Below, one piece after another: positions 46,750 to 56,023 of a DNA stretch of 64,000 bases; position 1 is the stretch's first letter; every line of letters begins with the position of its first letter. A model generated the notes under the pieces. The model was not told the origin of the DNA and did not search any database. It saw nothing but the letters and a program-made list of their open reading frames with translations. The position numbers and the translations under genes were made by a program. This DNA comes from an uncultured Clostridia bacterium (lineage in GTDB: Bacteria; Bacillota; Clostridia; Oscillospirales; Ruminococcaceae): positions 1 through 64,000 of the forward strand of contig CAMELR010000013.1 of NCBI GenBank assembly GCA_945923775.1, written 5' to 3'.

Positions 46750-47678
46750 TGGACAGGCTGATATATCTTTTCGGCGCTCTGCTTATGTCCGGCGGAATTG
46801 TGGTGCTTCTGGGCATTACCCCGGAGGTCATGACGCAGGACATAATGTCGCTGCTTTCCCGGCAGAGGAGCCTGAAATACCTTGTCGCAAAGGCGCAGGG
46901 GAAAGTCCGCAGGAGCCGGCTTCAGCAGGCCGTGATGAACGTCCGCAGCGCCCTGACCGCGACCCACTCCGAGAACAAATTCTCACTGCTGATTTCCATT
47001 TCGCTTATCGGAATATGCGCCGGATTTCTGCTTGCGGCTCTGCTCCAGAATCTGCTACTTATACCCATATTTTCGGGTATATGCGTGGTGCTTCCGTATG
47101 CGTATGTGAATATGCTTCTTGCTAATTACAACCGCAGGATTTCCGAGGAGCTTGAAACGGCGCTGTCCATAATCACCACGAATTACGTCAGCAACGACGA
47201 TATAATCTACGCCGTGGAACAGTCCATAGACTACATAAATCCCCCGGTACAGCAGGCTGTCCGGAAATTCCTCACCCAGACTAAGCTCATAAATTCCAAC
47301 GTAAAGCTCGCCATTGAACAGCTCAAGGGCGAGATAAACAACGAGGTGTTCCACGAGTGGTGCGACAGCCTTATCGAGTGTCAGGACAACGTCACGCTGA
47401 AAAAGACGCTCCAGCCGATAACCGCGCGGCTTTCGGATATCCGGATAGTCAACGCTGAACTCCGCAATATGCTGATGAGTCCCCGGCGCGAACACATAAT
47501 GATGGTATTTATTCTGCTTGCGAACTACCCCATATTGTATTTCATCAACGCCGACTGGTTCAGCGTACTTTTCGATACGATATTCGGGCAGGTCGTGAAC
47601 TGCATTGTGGCGGTGGTCGTTATCGTGACGGTGATTCTGGCGTATAAGTACACCCAGCCGATTCAGTACAAGAGGTGA
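46749..47678 (+). CDS. TadB-like type II secretion F-domain protein
   Basis: TM-soluble-TM layout; directly after cpaF. Confidence 0.8.
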   Translation: MDRLIYLFGALLMSGGIVVLLGITPEVMTQDIMSLLSRQRSLKYLVAKAQGKVRRSRLQQAVMNVRSALTATHSENKFSLLISISLIGICAGFLLAALLQNLLLIPIFSGICVVLPYAYVNMLLANYNRRISEELETALSIITTNYVSNDDIIYAVEQSIDYINPPVQQAVRKFLTQTKLINSNVKLAIEQLKGEINNEVFHEWCDSLIECQDNVTLKKTLQPITARLSDIRIVNAELRNMLMSPRREHIMMVFILLANYPILYFINADWFSVLFDTIFGQVVNCIVAVVVIVTVILAYKYTQPIQYKR

Positions 47679-47680
47679 AT

Positions 47681-48577
47681 ATGAGTATTTATAACATTGC
47701 GCTGTACGCCGCTCTGGCGGCAGTCTGCGGACTGTTTGCCGCCGGGCTGTATCAGTTCGCGCTTATCCTGCTGAAAGTCCCGTCAAGCCGCACTACAAAA
47801 GCGATAAAGGCGGTCGCCGCAAGAAACCGCCCCTCCGCCGCCGGATTCAAAAACACCTACAACGACATTTCGCTGTTCGTTTCACGGTTCATACGGTTGA
47901 ACGAATTCAAGAAAAAAGAGCTTGCGGACAGCCTTAAAATCGCAAATATCTCAATGTCCCCGGAGCTTTTCACGGCGAGGGCGCTGGTGCGTTCAGCCGG
48001 AATAATGCTCCTGTCCGTGCCGTTCTTCTTTTTTCTGCCGATAATCGGACTGCTGGTTATCGTGCTGGCGGTGCTGATGTATTTCCAGGAGAAGCAGAAA
48101 GTGGATTCCTGCATAAAGGAAAAGCGGAAACAGATAGAATTCGACCTGCCGCGCTTCGTATACGCGATATCTCAGGAAATTCAGATGTCCCATGACGTTA
48201 TCTCAATTCTGGAGCGCCACAAGGACAATTTCTCGCCGTATCTCAACGAGGAAATCGAGATAACCATAGCGGATATGCGGACAGGAAACTACGAAGCCGC
48301 AATAACCCGGTTTGAGGGGCGTATCGGCAGTACGAATCTGTCGGAGGTCTGCCGCGGATTTATCCAGATGATACGCGGCGACGATACCTCGGTTTACTGG
48401 GAAACCCTCGCGATACGCTTCTCGGAATTACAGAAACAGTATCTCCGGAACATCGCGCTGAAAATCCCGCCAAAGGTACACAGGCTGTCATTCTTCCTGA
48501 TGATGAGCATGATGTTACTATATGTTGTGGTGCTTGGCTGGGAGCTTCTCAGCAACATGGGCGTTCTGTTCGGTTAA
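47681..48577 (+). CDS. TadC-like type II secretion F-domain protein
   Basis: F-domain topology; FDLPRFVYAISQEIQMSHDVISILERHK. Confidence 0.8.
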   Translation: MSIYNIALYAALAAVCGLFAAGLYQFALILLKVPSSRTTKAIKAVAARNRPSAAGFKNTYNDISLFVSRFIRLNEFKKKELADSLKIANISMSPELFTARALVRSAGIMLLSVPFFFFLPIIGLLVIVLAVLMYFQEKQKVDSCIKEKRKQIEFDLPRFVYAISQEIQMSHDVISILERHKDNFSPYLNEEIEITIADMRTGNYEAAITRFEGRIGSTNLSEVCRGFIQMIRGDDTSVYWETLAIRFSELQKQYLRNIALKIPPKVHRLSFFLMMSMMLLYVVVLGWELLSNMGVLFG

Positions 48578-48586
48578 GGAGGGCGA

Positions 48587-48991
48587 ATGAAAAAACTTCT
48601 TAGACGGCTTAAATCCACGCGCGGCGAGGGATATGTTGACATTACCGTTGCCGTTCTGATAATCATGATTTTACTGGCGGGAGTGATTAAAATCGCTCCG
48701 GTGTTCATCACGAAAATGACGCTCAATTCCTATGCAAACGAACTCTGCCGTGAAGCTGAAATCGCCGGGCGCATAGGCACGGAAACGACCGCCCGGCTTG
48801 ACCGGCTGAACGAATCCCACCCAGACCTTGCCCCCACGGTAACGTGGTCTGCAAACGGAAATATCCAGATAGGCAGGACGTTCAGCGTGACTGTTTCCAC
48901 GGATTACGATTTCAGCTTTTTCGTGTTCAATACCACCCCGATAACCATTTCAGCCACGGCGGAGGGAACAAGCGAGGTGTTCTGGAAATGA
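48587..48991 (+). CDS. DUF4320-like pilin/TadE-like protein
   Basis: TRGEGYVDITVAVLIIMILLAGVIKIAPVF. Confidence 0.75.
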   Translation: MKKLLRRLKSTRGEGYVDITVAVLIIMILLAGVIKIAPVFITKMTLNSYANELCREAEIAGRIGTETTARLDRLNESHPDLAPTVTWSANGNIQIGRTFSVTVSTDYDFSFFVFNTTPITISATAEGTSEVFWK

Positions 48992-49506
48992 AGCGTCTGA
49001 AAAAACGAATGCTTGCGAACATAGGATTTTCCTATGTCATAACCAGCGTTCTGATGATATGCGTGCTTCTCATAGGAGTGGCGGTTTTCGAGGTTATCCG
49101 GCTGTATATTCAGGCTGGCGCGGTGCGCGATAAGTTCGAGGATTCTATAATTTCAATGTGCGTTGAGAATTACTCCGAGATGTACCAGCCTATCCGCGAA
49201 AGCCACGCCGCAAGCTACCGATACAACGGATTCCGCTGGGTGAACAGCAATAAGGCGAACGAGCGATATATCCGCACATATCTCAGCCGGGCAATGAACG
49301 CCGGGGAGATAATGCAGTGCGAGATCGTGTCGGTGAGCTTCACTGTCGAGCCGGCGGCGCTTGCTCCATCGGATACTGATTCGGCGCAGAAATATGCGGT
49401 TTCCGGAACTCTGGTGGTGCGTATTCCGTACCGCTTTGCATGGGAAAGTCTGCCGCCGATCGAGATGTCGCTGGACGTTCGTTCGCAGTGGCAGGCACAA
49501 TTCTAG
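48988..49506 (+). CDS. TadE-like minor pilin protein
   Basis: ANIGFSYVITSVLMICVLLIGVAVFEVIRLYIQAG single N-terminal helix. Confidence 0.6.
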   Translation: MKRLKKRMLANIGFSYVITSVLMICVLLIGVAVFEVIRLYIQAGAVRDKFEDSIISMCVENYSEMYQPIRESHAASYRYNGFRWVNSNKANERYIRTYLSRAMNAGEIMQCEIVSVSFTVEPAALAPSDTDSAQKYAVSGTLVVRIPYRFAWESLPPIEMSLDVRSQWQAQF

Positions 49507-49517
49507 GAGGACACAAT

Positions 49518-50213
49518 ATGCAGATAGCAATAGCAGTGATAACGCTACTGATATGCGGCGGCGTACTCTACTGGTTCAAACGCACGGAAGCCCAGAAGCG
49601 CCAGCGCCGCAGTGAGGAAGAAGATGACGAGCGAATAAAGGCGGCGCAGAAAACAGCGCAGGAATTCGTGAACGCAAAAGACCTCGGAAATAACTGCCTT
49701 TATACCACGGACGGTTTCATTTTTGCCTACATAAAAATCGAGGGTCTGAACCTTGAACTGTACAGCCGGCAGGAGCAGAAGCTCATCTGCCGGGAGCTTT
49801 CGGCGGCGCTTTCTGGAATAAAGCGCCCATACAAAAGCGACGCTGTGAGCCGTCCGGCAGATATCTCCCGACCGCTTTCAGAATATCAGCGGCTGTACAA
49901 TTCTGCGGCAGGAGGCAGAAAAAAACTGCTGAAATCCGATATGAACGAACTTGCCGCAATGGTCACGACCGGAGAAACGCTTGAACGCCAGCATTACATT
50001 GCGATCTGGGACACGGTTCAGCGTTCGGACGAGCGCACCATTACAGCGGCGGCGCAGGAAATCGTCAAGAAATACACCGACAACGGAATACACGCTGAAC
50101 TGCTCGACAAAAAGGGCATTGTTCACCTGCTCAATCTGGTGAATAATCCGGCGTATGTCCACATTGAAAATACCAACATTGAGGACGTAATTTCCGTTCT
50201 CTCGGATTCATAA
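49518..50213 (+). CDS. conjugal transfer protein upstream of VirB4
   Basis: N-terminal TM; same-strand, directly before virB4-like gene. Confidence 0.5.
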   Translation: MQIAIAVITLLICGGVLYWFKRTEAQKRQRRSEEEDDERIKAAQKTAQEFVNAKDLGNNCLYTTDGFIFAYIKIEGLNLELYSRQEQKLICRELSAALSGIKRPYKSDAVSRPADISRPLSEYQRLYNSAAGGRKKLLKSDMNELAAMVTTGETLERQHYIAIWDTVQRSDERTITAAAQEIVKKYTDNGIHAELLDKKGIVHLLNLVNNPAYVHIENTNIEDVISVLSDS

Positions 50214-50222
50214 GGAGCGCGT

Positions 50223-52058
50223 ATGATAAACAAAAATCAGGCTATTGAAGTTCCGGTGAACAGCGCTTTGCAGGCGAACATCACCCCGATAGGGATAGAC
50301 TTTGAGATGAACTGCCTGCGTCTGGGCGAGAATTACTGCTGTATTTTTGCAATCACCGATTATCCGTCCGAGTGCGATTACGGCTGGTATTCCAGGCTGA
50401 CCAACATTCCCGGCACGACCGTTTCAATCAACTATGAACCGATTGACAACAGCGCGGCAGTGGCTGAAATTTCAAAGAAAATACGAATGTACCGGGGACA
50501 GGCGGCAGGCACCAAAGACCCCCGTGAGCGCCAGCGCTGTCAGAAAGCCGCGGACGACCAGGAAAAAATAATGTACAAAATGGACCAGAACGGCGAGGTC
50601 ATGGGCAGGTTCAGCACGACAATAATGGTGCTTTCCCGTGACAGGGAGGATTTTAATTCCCGCTGTGACCGTGTTAAGAATACCGCAAGCGTTCTCGGCT
50701 GTAAGATACGCATTCTTGCCAATCTCCAGAAAGAGGGCTATCAGCAGATCTCGCCGACCTATCCGCAGATAAAGCGTGTGCAGGAGATATCTTCAAGGAT
50801 ATTCCCGATAAGCACGTTCGTGGGCGGATTTCCGTTTTCGTCCGACAGCTTTAACGACAACAGCGGGTTCTACCTCGGCAAGAACAGCAATGACGGGCTT
50901 ATAATGCTTGACATCTGGAAGCGTGACCAGTCGAGGGTAAACAGCAGTATTACCATTGTGGGCGGCTCCGGTTCGGGAAAGTCCACGGCGATAAAGCACA
51001 TAATCGCTTCTGAATACGCCCGTGGGACCAAGATAATCGTCATAGACCCGGAGGGTGAATACAAGGATATGTGCCTGAATCCGCTGTTTGAGGGCGACTG
51101 GATAGACGTTGCCGGAGGGCGCGGAGGACTTATAAATCCATTGCAGATACGTCCCGTGCCGCCGGACGTGGACGAACTCCCCAACAGCCCGGACGAACCT
51201 CCGCACAACGAGAGCATAGGCGACCTTGCAATACATCTGAAAACGCTGGAAACATTCTTTCAGCTGTACATTCCGTCAATGGACGACCGTCTGCGGGCAT
51301 TGCTGAACAAGTCGCTTGTGGAGCTTTACATGAGTTTCGGGATCGGCTGGGACACAGATGTTTCCGGGCGTACTGCGGAGCAGTTCCCGACTATAAGCGA
51401 CCTTTACGGAATAATTCGGCGGAAGGTTCAGCAGAAAGACAGTTCCTCTGTCTATTACGAAGAACTGCTGACCTACCTTGAAAGCGCGGCGAACGGTGCA
51501 GACCATCTTCTCTGGAACGGTTACACTACGATTAGCCCGAGAAGCGGATTTATTGTGCTGGACACGAAATCGCTGATACAGATGTCTGGAACTGTGCTTG
51601 CGGCGCAGTATTTCAATGTGCTTTCATGGTGCTGGGAGCAGATAACCCACGACCGGAACGAGCGCATAATGCTCGTGGCTGACGAATGCTGGACCATGAT
51701 CGACCCACGCTGTCCGCAGTCGCTTGAGTTCCTCAAAAATGCCGAAAAGAGAGCAAGGAAATATGAGGGCAGTATCGTTGTGGGAACGCAGTCCACCAAC
51801 GATTTCCTTGCGCCGGAAGTCAAGTTTTACGGGCAGTCCGTACTTGACCTGCCGACATACAAACTGTTATTTTCGATGGACGGTCAGTCGCTGAAGGAAA
51901 CAACAGCGCTGTTCGACCTCAACGACGCGCAGAGCGAGCTGATAGCCTCCGGACAGCGCGGCACGGCGCTCATGAAAGCCGGAAACCGGGCAGTCAAGGT
52001 GAGATTCGTTCTCAGCGATGAACGGCTGGAGATGTTCGGCAAGGGCGGAGGACGGTAA
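50223..52058 (+). CDS. VirB4/TraE-like conjugation ATPase
   Basis: SSITIVGGSGSGKSTAIKHIIASEYARGTKIIVIDPEGEYKDM; IMLVADECWTMIDP. Confidence 0.95.
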   Translation: MINKNQAIEVPVNSALQANITPIGIDFEMNCLRLGENYCCIFAITDYPSECDYGWYSRLTNIPGTTVSINYEPIDNSAAVAEISKKIRMYRGQAAGTKDPRERQRCQKAADDQEKIMYKMDQNGEVMGRFSTTIMVLSRDREDFNSRCDRVKNTASVLGCKIRILANLQKEGYQQISPTYPQIKRVQEISSRIFPISTFVGGFPFSSDSFNDNSGFYLGKNSNDGLIMLDIWKRDQSRVNSSITIVGGSGSGKSTAIKHIIASEYARGTKIIVIDPEGEYKDMCLNPLFEGDWIDVAGGRGGLINPLQIRPVPPDVDELPNSPDEPPHNESIGDLAIHLKTLETFFQLYIPSMDDRLRALLNKSLVELYMSFGIGWDTDVSGRTAEQFPTISDLYGIIRRKVQQKDSSSVYYEELLTYLESAANGADHLLWNGYTTISPRSGFIVLDTKSLIQMSGTVLAAQYFNVLSWCWEQITHDRNERIMLVADECWTMIDPRCPQSLEFLKNAEKRARKYEGSIVVGTQSTNDFLAPEVKFYGQSVLDLPTYKLLFSMDGQSLKETTALFDLNDAQSELIASGQRGTALMKAGNRAVKVRFVLSDERLEMFGKGGGR

Positions 52059-52100
52059 AAAGCAATTCAGCCGTGGCATACTCGGCTGTCGGAGGTGTAT

Positions 52101-54059
52101 ATGGCAGTAAATCCGAAAATAATAATGATGGCGGCTCAGACCGCCAAAAATCCGAAAGTCCGCAGGGCGATACTGAATATCGTGCTGATTTCGCTGGGGC
52201 TTATAATGATGATATTCGTGGTTTTCACCGGGCTTATCAGCGGACTTCTTGCGATAATTGAGAACAACGACCTAAAAAATCACTGGAGCTATTACCGCAC
52301 CTCGATATCCGAACTTTTTAACGGTATCGAGGGCGAGATAAACACAGATGTCAAGAGCGAGGTCTACGATTTCATGCCGGATTTTTCGGTCAATCTTTCA
52401 AAGGCGGCTATCGCCAACAACTTTGACGGAAGTTCGCTTATTCTCTATGATGAGGACGAAATCAGCCGTGCGGAAACCATTATGAAAACCTATGCCGGAC
52501 AGCTCCGAAATCTTACAACACAGGACGCTTTCGACAATTTCATTGCCGGCTATCAAACCGACCTTTCCTTTTCGGATATCAGCAATATCCGCTTTGCTGA
52601 CGACAGTGAAATCGACCACATTTCCGACTACCCGGATGAGGTGCGGCTGTTCCTTTACCACCGGGCAATGGAGCAAATGCCAGTTTACAGCTACGATTTT
52701 GAAAAGGTGCAGGTCGATGGCAAGCCGGGCGAACGTCAGACGCTGGTTGTGACCGAGCCGGACGGCTCCACACAGACGGTCGAGTACACCTGCGTGGGCG
52801 GCGGCGATATTTATCTTCCGGAATTTCTGGCAATGTATAATATCTGCCAGACGCAGGAGTTTCTCCTGAAAGTCAGCGAGCCAAACCCGGCGCAGGATAT
52901 TGACGAGCAGATGGCTTCCGCCGTTGGCGGGATTCCCGAAACCGAAGAGCAGGCGCAGGAGTACATAAACGGCTCATGGGGCAGTGTTATTGACGGCAAA
53001 GGCGCAATAAAGCTGAATGTGTTTGAGGTTTCAAACCTGCGTTCCATCATGGAAAATGCTAACATGGACGGCGCAGTCAGGGTCGAGGTGGAGCGCACTT
53101 CGGACAAGCTGTCCATCGTTCTGGAAACGATCGGCGATGATGTCTGGAAAGAGTTTTTCGGAATTGACGAATCCCTCTGGGATTATGTTGAGCAGGCTCA
53201 GACCGCAATAGAAATGGCTCTTGCCGAAGCTGAAATTCCGCAGGACGAGTGGACAGTTTCGCTTGATAACATGGTTCAGCTTGCGCTGTTCGTGTACTTT
53301 GAGGGATTCTTTGAACTTCCGGTCAGCAGTTCCGAGCTTGCGCCGGGCGCCAATGGAATCCTGTCGCAGTGCGGCGATGTTTCGGAACTTCACCAGTACA
53401 CCTACGGCTCAAAAGATTTTGGCGTTCCGGAGCGCGGAATTACCCTTGAACTGACAGGAAAAACCGCAGTCCATGCTGATTTGCTGGACTGCGGCGGCTG
53501 TATTCAGGATATTTATGTGTATGATGTCTGGAACATGGACGAGCAGGATATCGCCAACGATACCAACTCAAAAGTATTCAACTGGAGCGCCGTCACGCTG
53601 GCGTACATCATCGACACCGGGCAGTTTGAAGCGGATTATGGCTTTCAGTTTCCCTCGATTGACGGAGTGCGGAACTCCGGAACAGTCACGCTGTTTCTGG
53701 AATTCACCTGCCTGAGCGAGGTTGAGTTTGAGGACGCTGACATCGGCAGTTCGTTTGATTCCGGGGATATAATCGTGGGGTACTCCCATGACGGATATTA
53801 CAGCGATCGGTATGATTCCGGGCTTTGGCGGCACAGTCTGAACCGTGGCGAGTGCGTTCCGCACGTCGGCATTAAGACCTATTTCATGTCCGGCGAAGTT
53901 TCTCAGCCCGAACCTCCGCAGGGCGCGCATTACTACTGCGGTCCAAGCGCAAAGAATATCGGTGTGGCGGCTAATCCGCGGCTTTGGTTCAAGGGCTTCC
54001 GCACGGGTATGAGCGAGGAGCTGTTTGGGACGATTCGTGCAGTCGGTAGGGAGCGATAA
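52101..54059 (+). CDS. large membrane-anchored conjugation protein
   Basis: N-terminal TM; large extracellular-type region; no hydrolase motif recognised. Confidence 0.6.
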   Translation: MAVNPKIIMMAAQTAKNPKVRRAILNIVLISLGLIMMIFVVFTGLISGLLAIIENNDLKNHWSYYRTSISELFNGIEGEINTDVKSEVYDFMPDFSVNLSKAAIANNFDGSSLILYDEDEISRAETIMKTYAGQLRNLTTQDAFDNFIAGYQTDLSFSDISNIRFADDSEIDHISDYPDEVRLFLYHRAMEQMPVYSYDFEKVQVDGKPGERQTLVVTEPDGSTQTVEYTCVGGGDIYLPEFLAMYNICQTQEFLLKVSEPNPAQDIDEQMASAVGGIPETEEQAQEYINGSWGSVIDGKGAIKLNVFEVSNLRSIMENANMDGAVRVEVERTSDKLSIVLETIGDDVWKEFFGIDESLWDYVEQAQTAIEMALAEAEIPQDEWTVSLDNMVQLALFVYFEGFFELPVSSSELAPGANGILSQCGDVSELHQYTYGSKDFGVPERGITLELTGKTAVHADLLDCGGCIQDIYVYDVWNMDEQDIANDTNSKVFNWSAVTLAYIIDTGQFEADYGFQFPSIDGVRNSGTVTLFLEFTCLSEVEFEDADIGSSFDSGDIIVGYSHDGYYSDRYDSGLWRHSLNRGECVPHVGIKTYFMSGEVSQPEPPQGAHYYCGPSAKNIGVAANPRLWFKGFRTGMSEELFGTIRAVGRER

Positions 54060-54074
54060 ATTGGAATTTGTCAA

Positions 54075-54659
54075 TCACAGTATTTTTTCATTTGCGTGGG
54101 CATAGTAAATTTTTTTAGGAGCATAATGCATAACAAGTCTCCAATCATGTTTTAGCCTATCATTTTTTTCATAAGCAGCAAGATATTCGATAGGCTCTAA
54201 ATCTCCAACAAAACATTCGCCACTATCTAAAATCAGAGATATGCTGTCCGCACTGTGACTTGTAGTGGCTACAATTTCCCCATCAATGCCTATATTTCTA
54301 AGAAATACTCTGCTTTCCTCTGTGCTGATGATTATTGCATTATTCTCATGAATAGGTTCATAAGCCAATTTCTTATCTCTAGCAAAAATACTATCCGCAA
54401 AATGTATATAGGAATATTGTATGTCTATTACAACAAGTTTAACTCCTTGATTCATCAATTCGCTTACCAAGCCAATATGGTCAGGATGATAATGTGTTGC
54501 CAAAATATAAGTAATATCGCTTATTTTTATTTTGAAATCCTTAATGGCTCTATAAAATGCAGGCAATGTCCCTGCATAGTCTGTATCAACCAGTAAATTT
54601 CCACTCATTCCACGAATAAAGAATGTATTCGTATTTCCATATTTCAATTTAATATGCAT
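54075..54659 (-). CDS. MBL-fold metallo-hydrolase
   Basis: ILATHYHPDHIGLVSELMNQG (HxHxDH); only - strand gene in the ICE backbone. Confidence 0.85.
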   Translation of the reverse strand: MHIKLKYGNTNTFFIRGMSGNLLVDTDYAGTLPAFYRAIKDFKIKISDITYILATHYHPDHIGLVSELMNQGVKLVVIDIQYSYIHFADSIFARDKKLAYEPIHENNAIIISTEESRVFLRNIGIDGEIVATTSHSADSISLILDSGECFVGDLEPIEYLAAYEKNDRLKHDWRLVMHYAPKKIYYAHANEKIL

Positions 54660-54773
54660 AGACATCTCCTTGTCAAATTCCGATATGTCGATGAGATAAT
54701 TATACCACGAACAGCCAGTAAAGTCAATCAATCCATGCTGAAAAGCGAACAATCATCAGAAAGGAACTCAACC

Positions 54774-55844
54774 ATGCTTAATCCATTACTCATTTCCAGA
54801 AAAGAAAACGCCGGAATCCTCCGCAGGATATGCTCCGAACTGGGAGCAGTTCCACGGGAAATAATCGGCGAGGACTGGTCGCTGTCGCTTTTTCTGAAAC
54901 GCGACCTGAAAAACTACCTCTATCAGTCGCATTACATTTTTGATATCTCGGCATTCAAAGAAAAGAACGACGATTTTGTGAACCTCTGTGCCGGAATATA
55001 CTACCAGAAATCGGACGCAAACATCATCATTTACGCAGATAACTGCTATCCCGGCGATGAAATTTTGGACAAGCTGGTGCACAACGGCATAACGAACATA
55101 GTTGCGAACTATCCCGACGTGGACGAAAAAACCAACATATCCATGATGTCGCTGGATCTTAAAGAATGCATTACAGAGGGACTGTCCCAGCAGAAGTGGC
55201 GGAGGTTCGACAAGTCGTTTGACGCATTCGCAGAAGCCCGCGAAGCCGCCAGAATTGCCGAAAAGGAAAAAGAAAAACCCCGCTACTCCCAGACAAAACT
55301 GCAAATCGCAGTCGTGGGAGCGCAGGGCAGAATAGGTGCAACTACTTTTGCAATACGTCTTGCGGCGTACTTCAACAGCCGTGGCGGTGAGAGCCTTGTT
55401 ATCTGTGCAAACAAGCGGAACTTCGCTCAGCTGGAGATGATTGAGGAACACTACGGAGGTTCGCACCATGACGGCATTTATACAGTCAACGGTGTGGATA
55501 TTCTTGACGGCAGGCTGGAGGAACCGGAGCGCAATATAAAAATCGTGGATTACGGCTACGTCCCGACTGACGTGCTCGACCTGCGTGGATTTGACAAGGT
55601 GTTCCTTGTCGGCGGTACGTCCTGGAATGAGCTGCCCATGATTTACGCTGCGCAGCAGCCGCTGAACGGTATAAACTACACTGTTGCCGTCAATTTCTCT
55701 GACAAAGAATCAGTCGAAAGAAATCGTGAAGTTCTTATGTTAAATCTCAATCCGGTGCTGCTACTGCCATTTGAGTCCGATCCGTTTGCTGTTGAGAAGT
55801 ATGAGGAGACATTTGACGCTGCTTTCAATATTTTTGATAATTAA
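54774..55844 (+). CDS. second TadZ/CpaE-like P-loop protein
   Basis: LQIAVVGAQGRIGATTFAIRLAAYFNSRGGESLVICANKRN. Confidence 0.65.
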   Translation: MLNPLLISRKENAGILRRICSELGAVPREIIGEDWSLSLFLKRDLKNYLYQSHYIFDISAFKEKNDDFVNLCAGIYYQKSDANIIIYADNCYPGDEILDKLVHNGITNIVANYPDVDEKTNISMMSLDLKECITEGLSQQKWRRFDKSFDAFAEAREAARIAEKEKEKPRYSQTKLQIAVVGAQGRIGATTFAIRLAAYFNSRGGESLVICANKRNFAQLEMIEEHYGGSHHDGIYTVNGVDILDGRLEEPERNIKIVDYGYVPTDVLDLRGFDKVFLVGGTSWNELPMIYAAQQPLNGINYTVAVNFSDKESVERNREVLMLNLNPVLLLPFESDPFAVEKYEETFDAAFNIFDN

Positions 55845-55959
55845 TTAAACATATAGTCTCATGAAATGTCATCCTTTTGCGGCATTTAATAATATAACAC
55901 ATAATCCAATTTTCCTTATTGGCATCTTTTGTTTTCTGTTTTTTATCTGAAATACCTTA

Positions 55960-55988
55960 TTGACATTTTGTGATACATGGTGTATAAT
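55960..55988 (+). promoter_or_regulatory. sigma-A promoter of SIR2 gene
   Basis: TTGACA-N17-TATAAT, about 35 bp upstream of the start codon. Confidence 0.75.
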
Positions 55989-56023
55989 GTATAAAAATGA
56001 CAGTAATGTGGAGGTTTAATTAT

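Noticed and set aside
52101-54059. Peptidoglycan hydrolase call for the large conjugation protein
   Set aside because: No NlpC/P60, lysozyme or transglycosylase motif recognised by eye.
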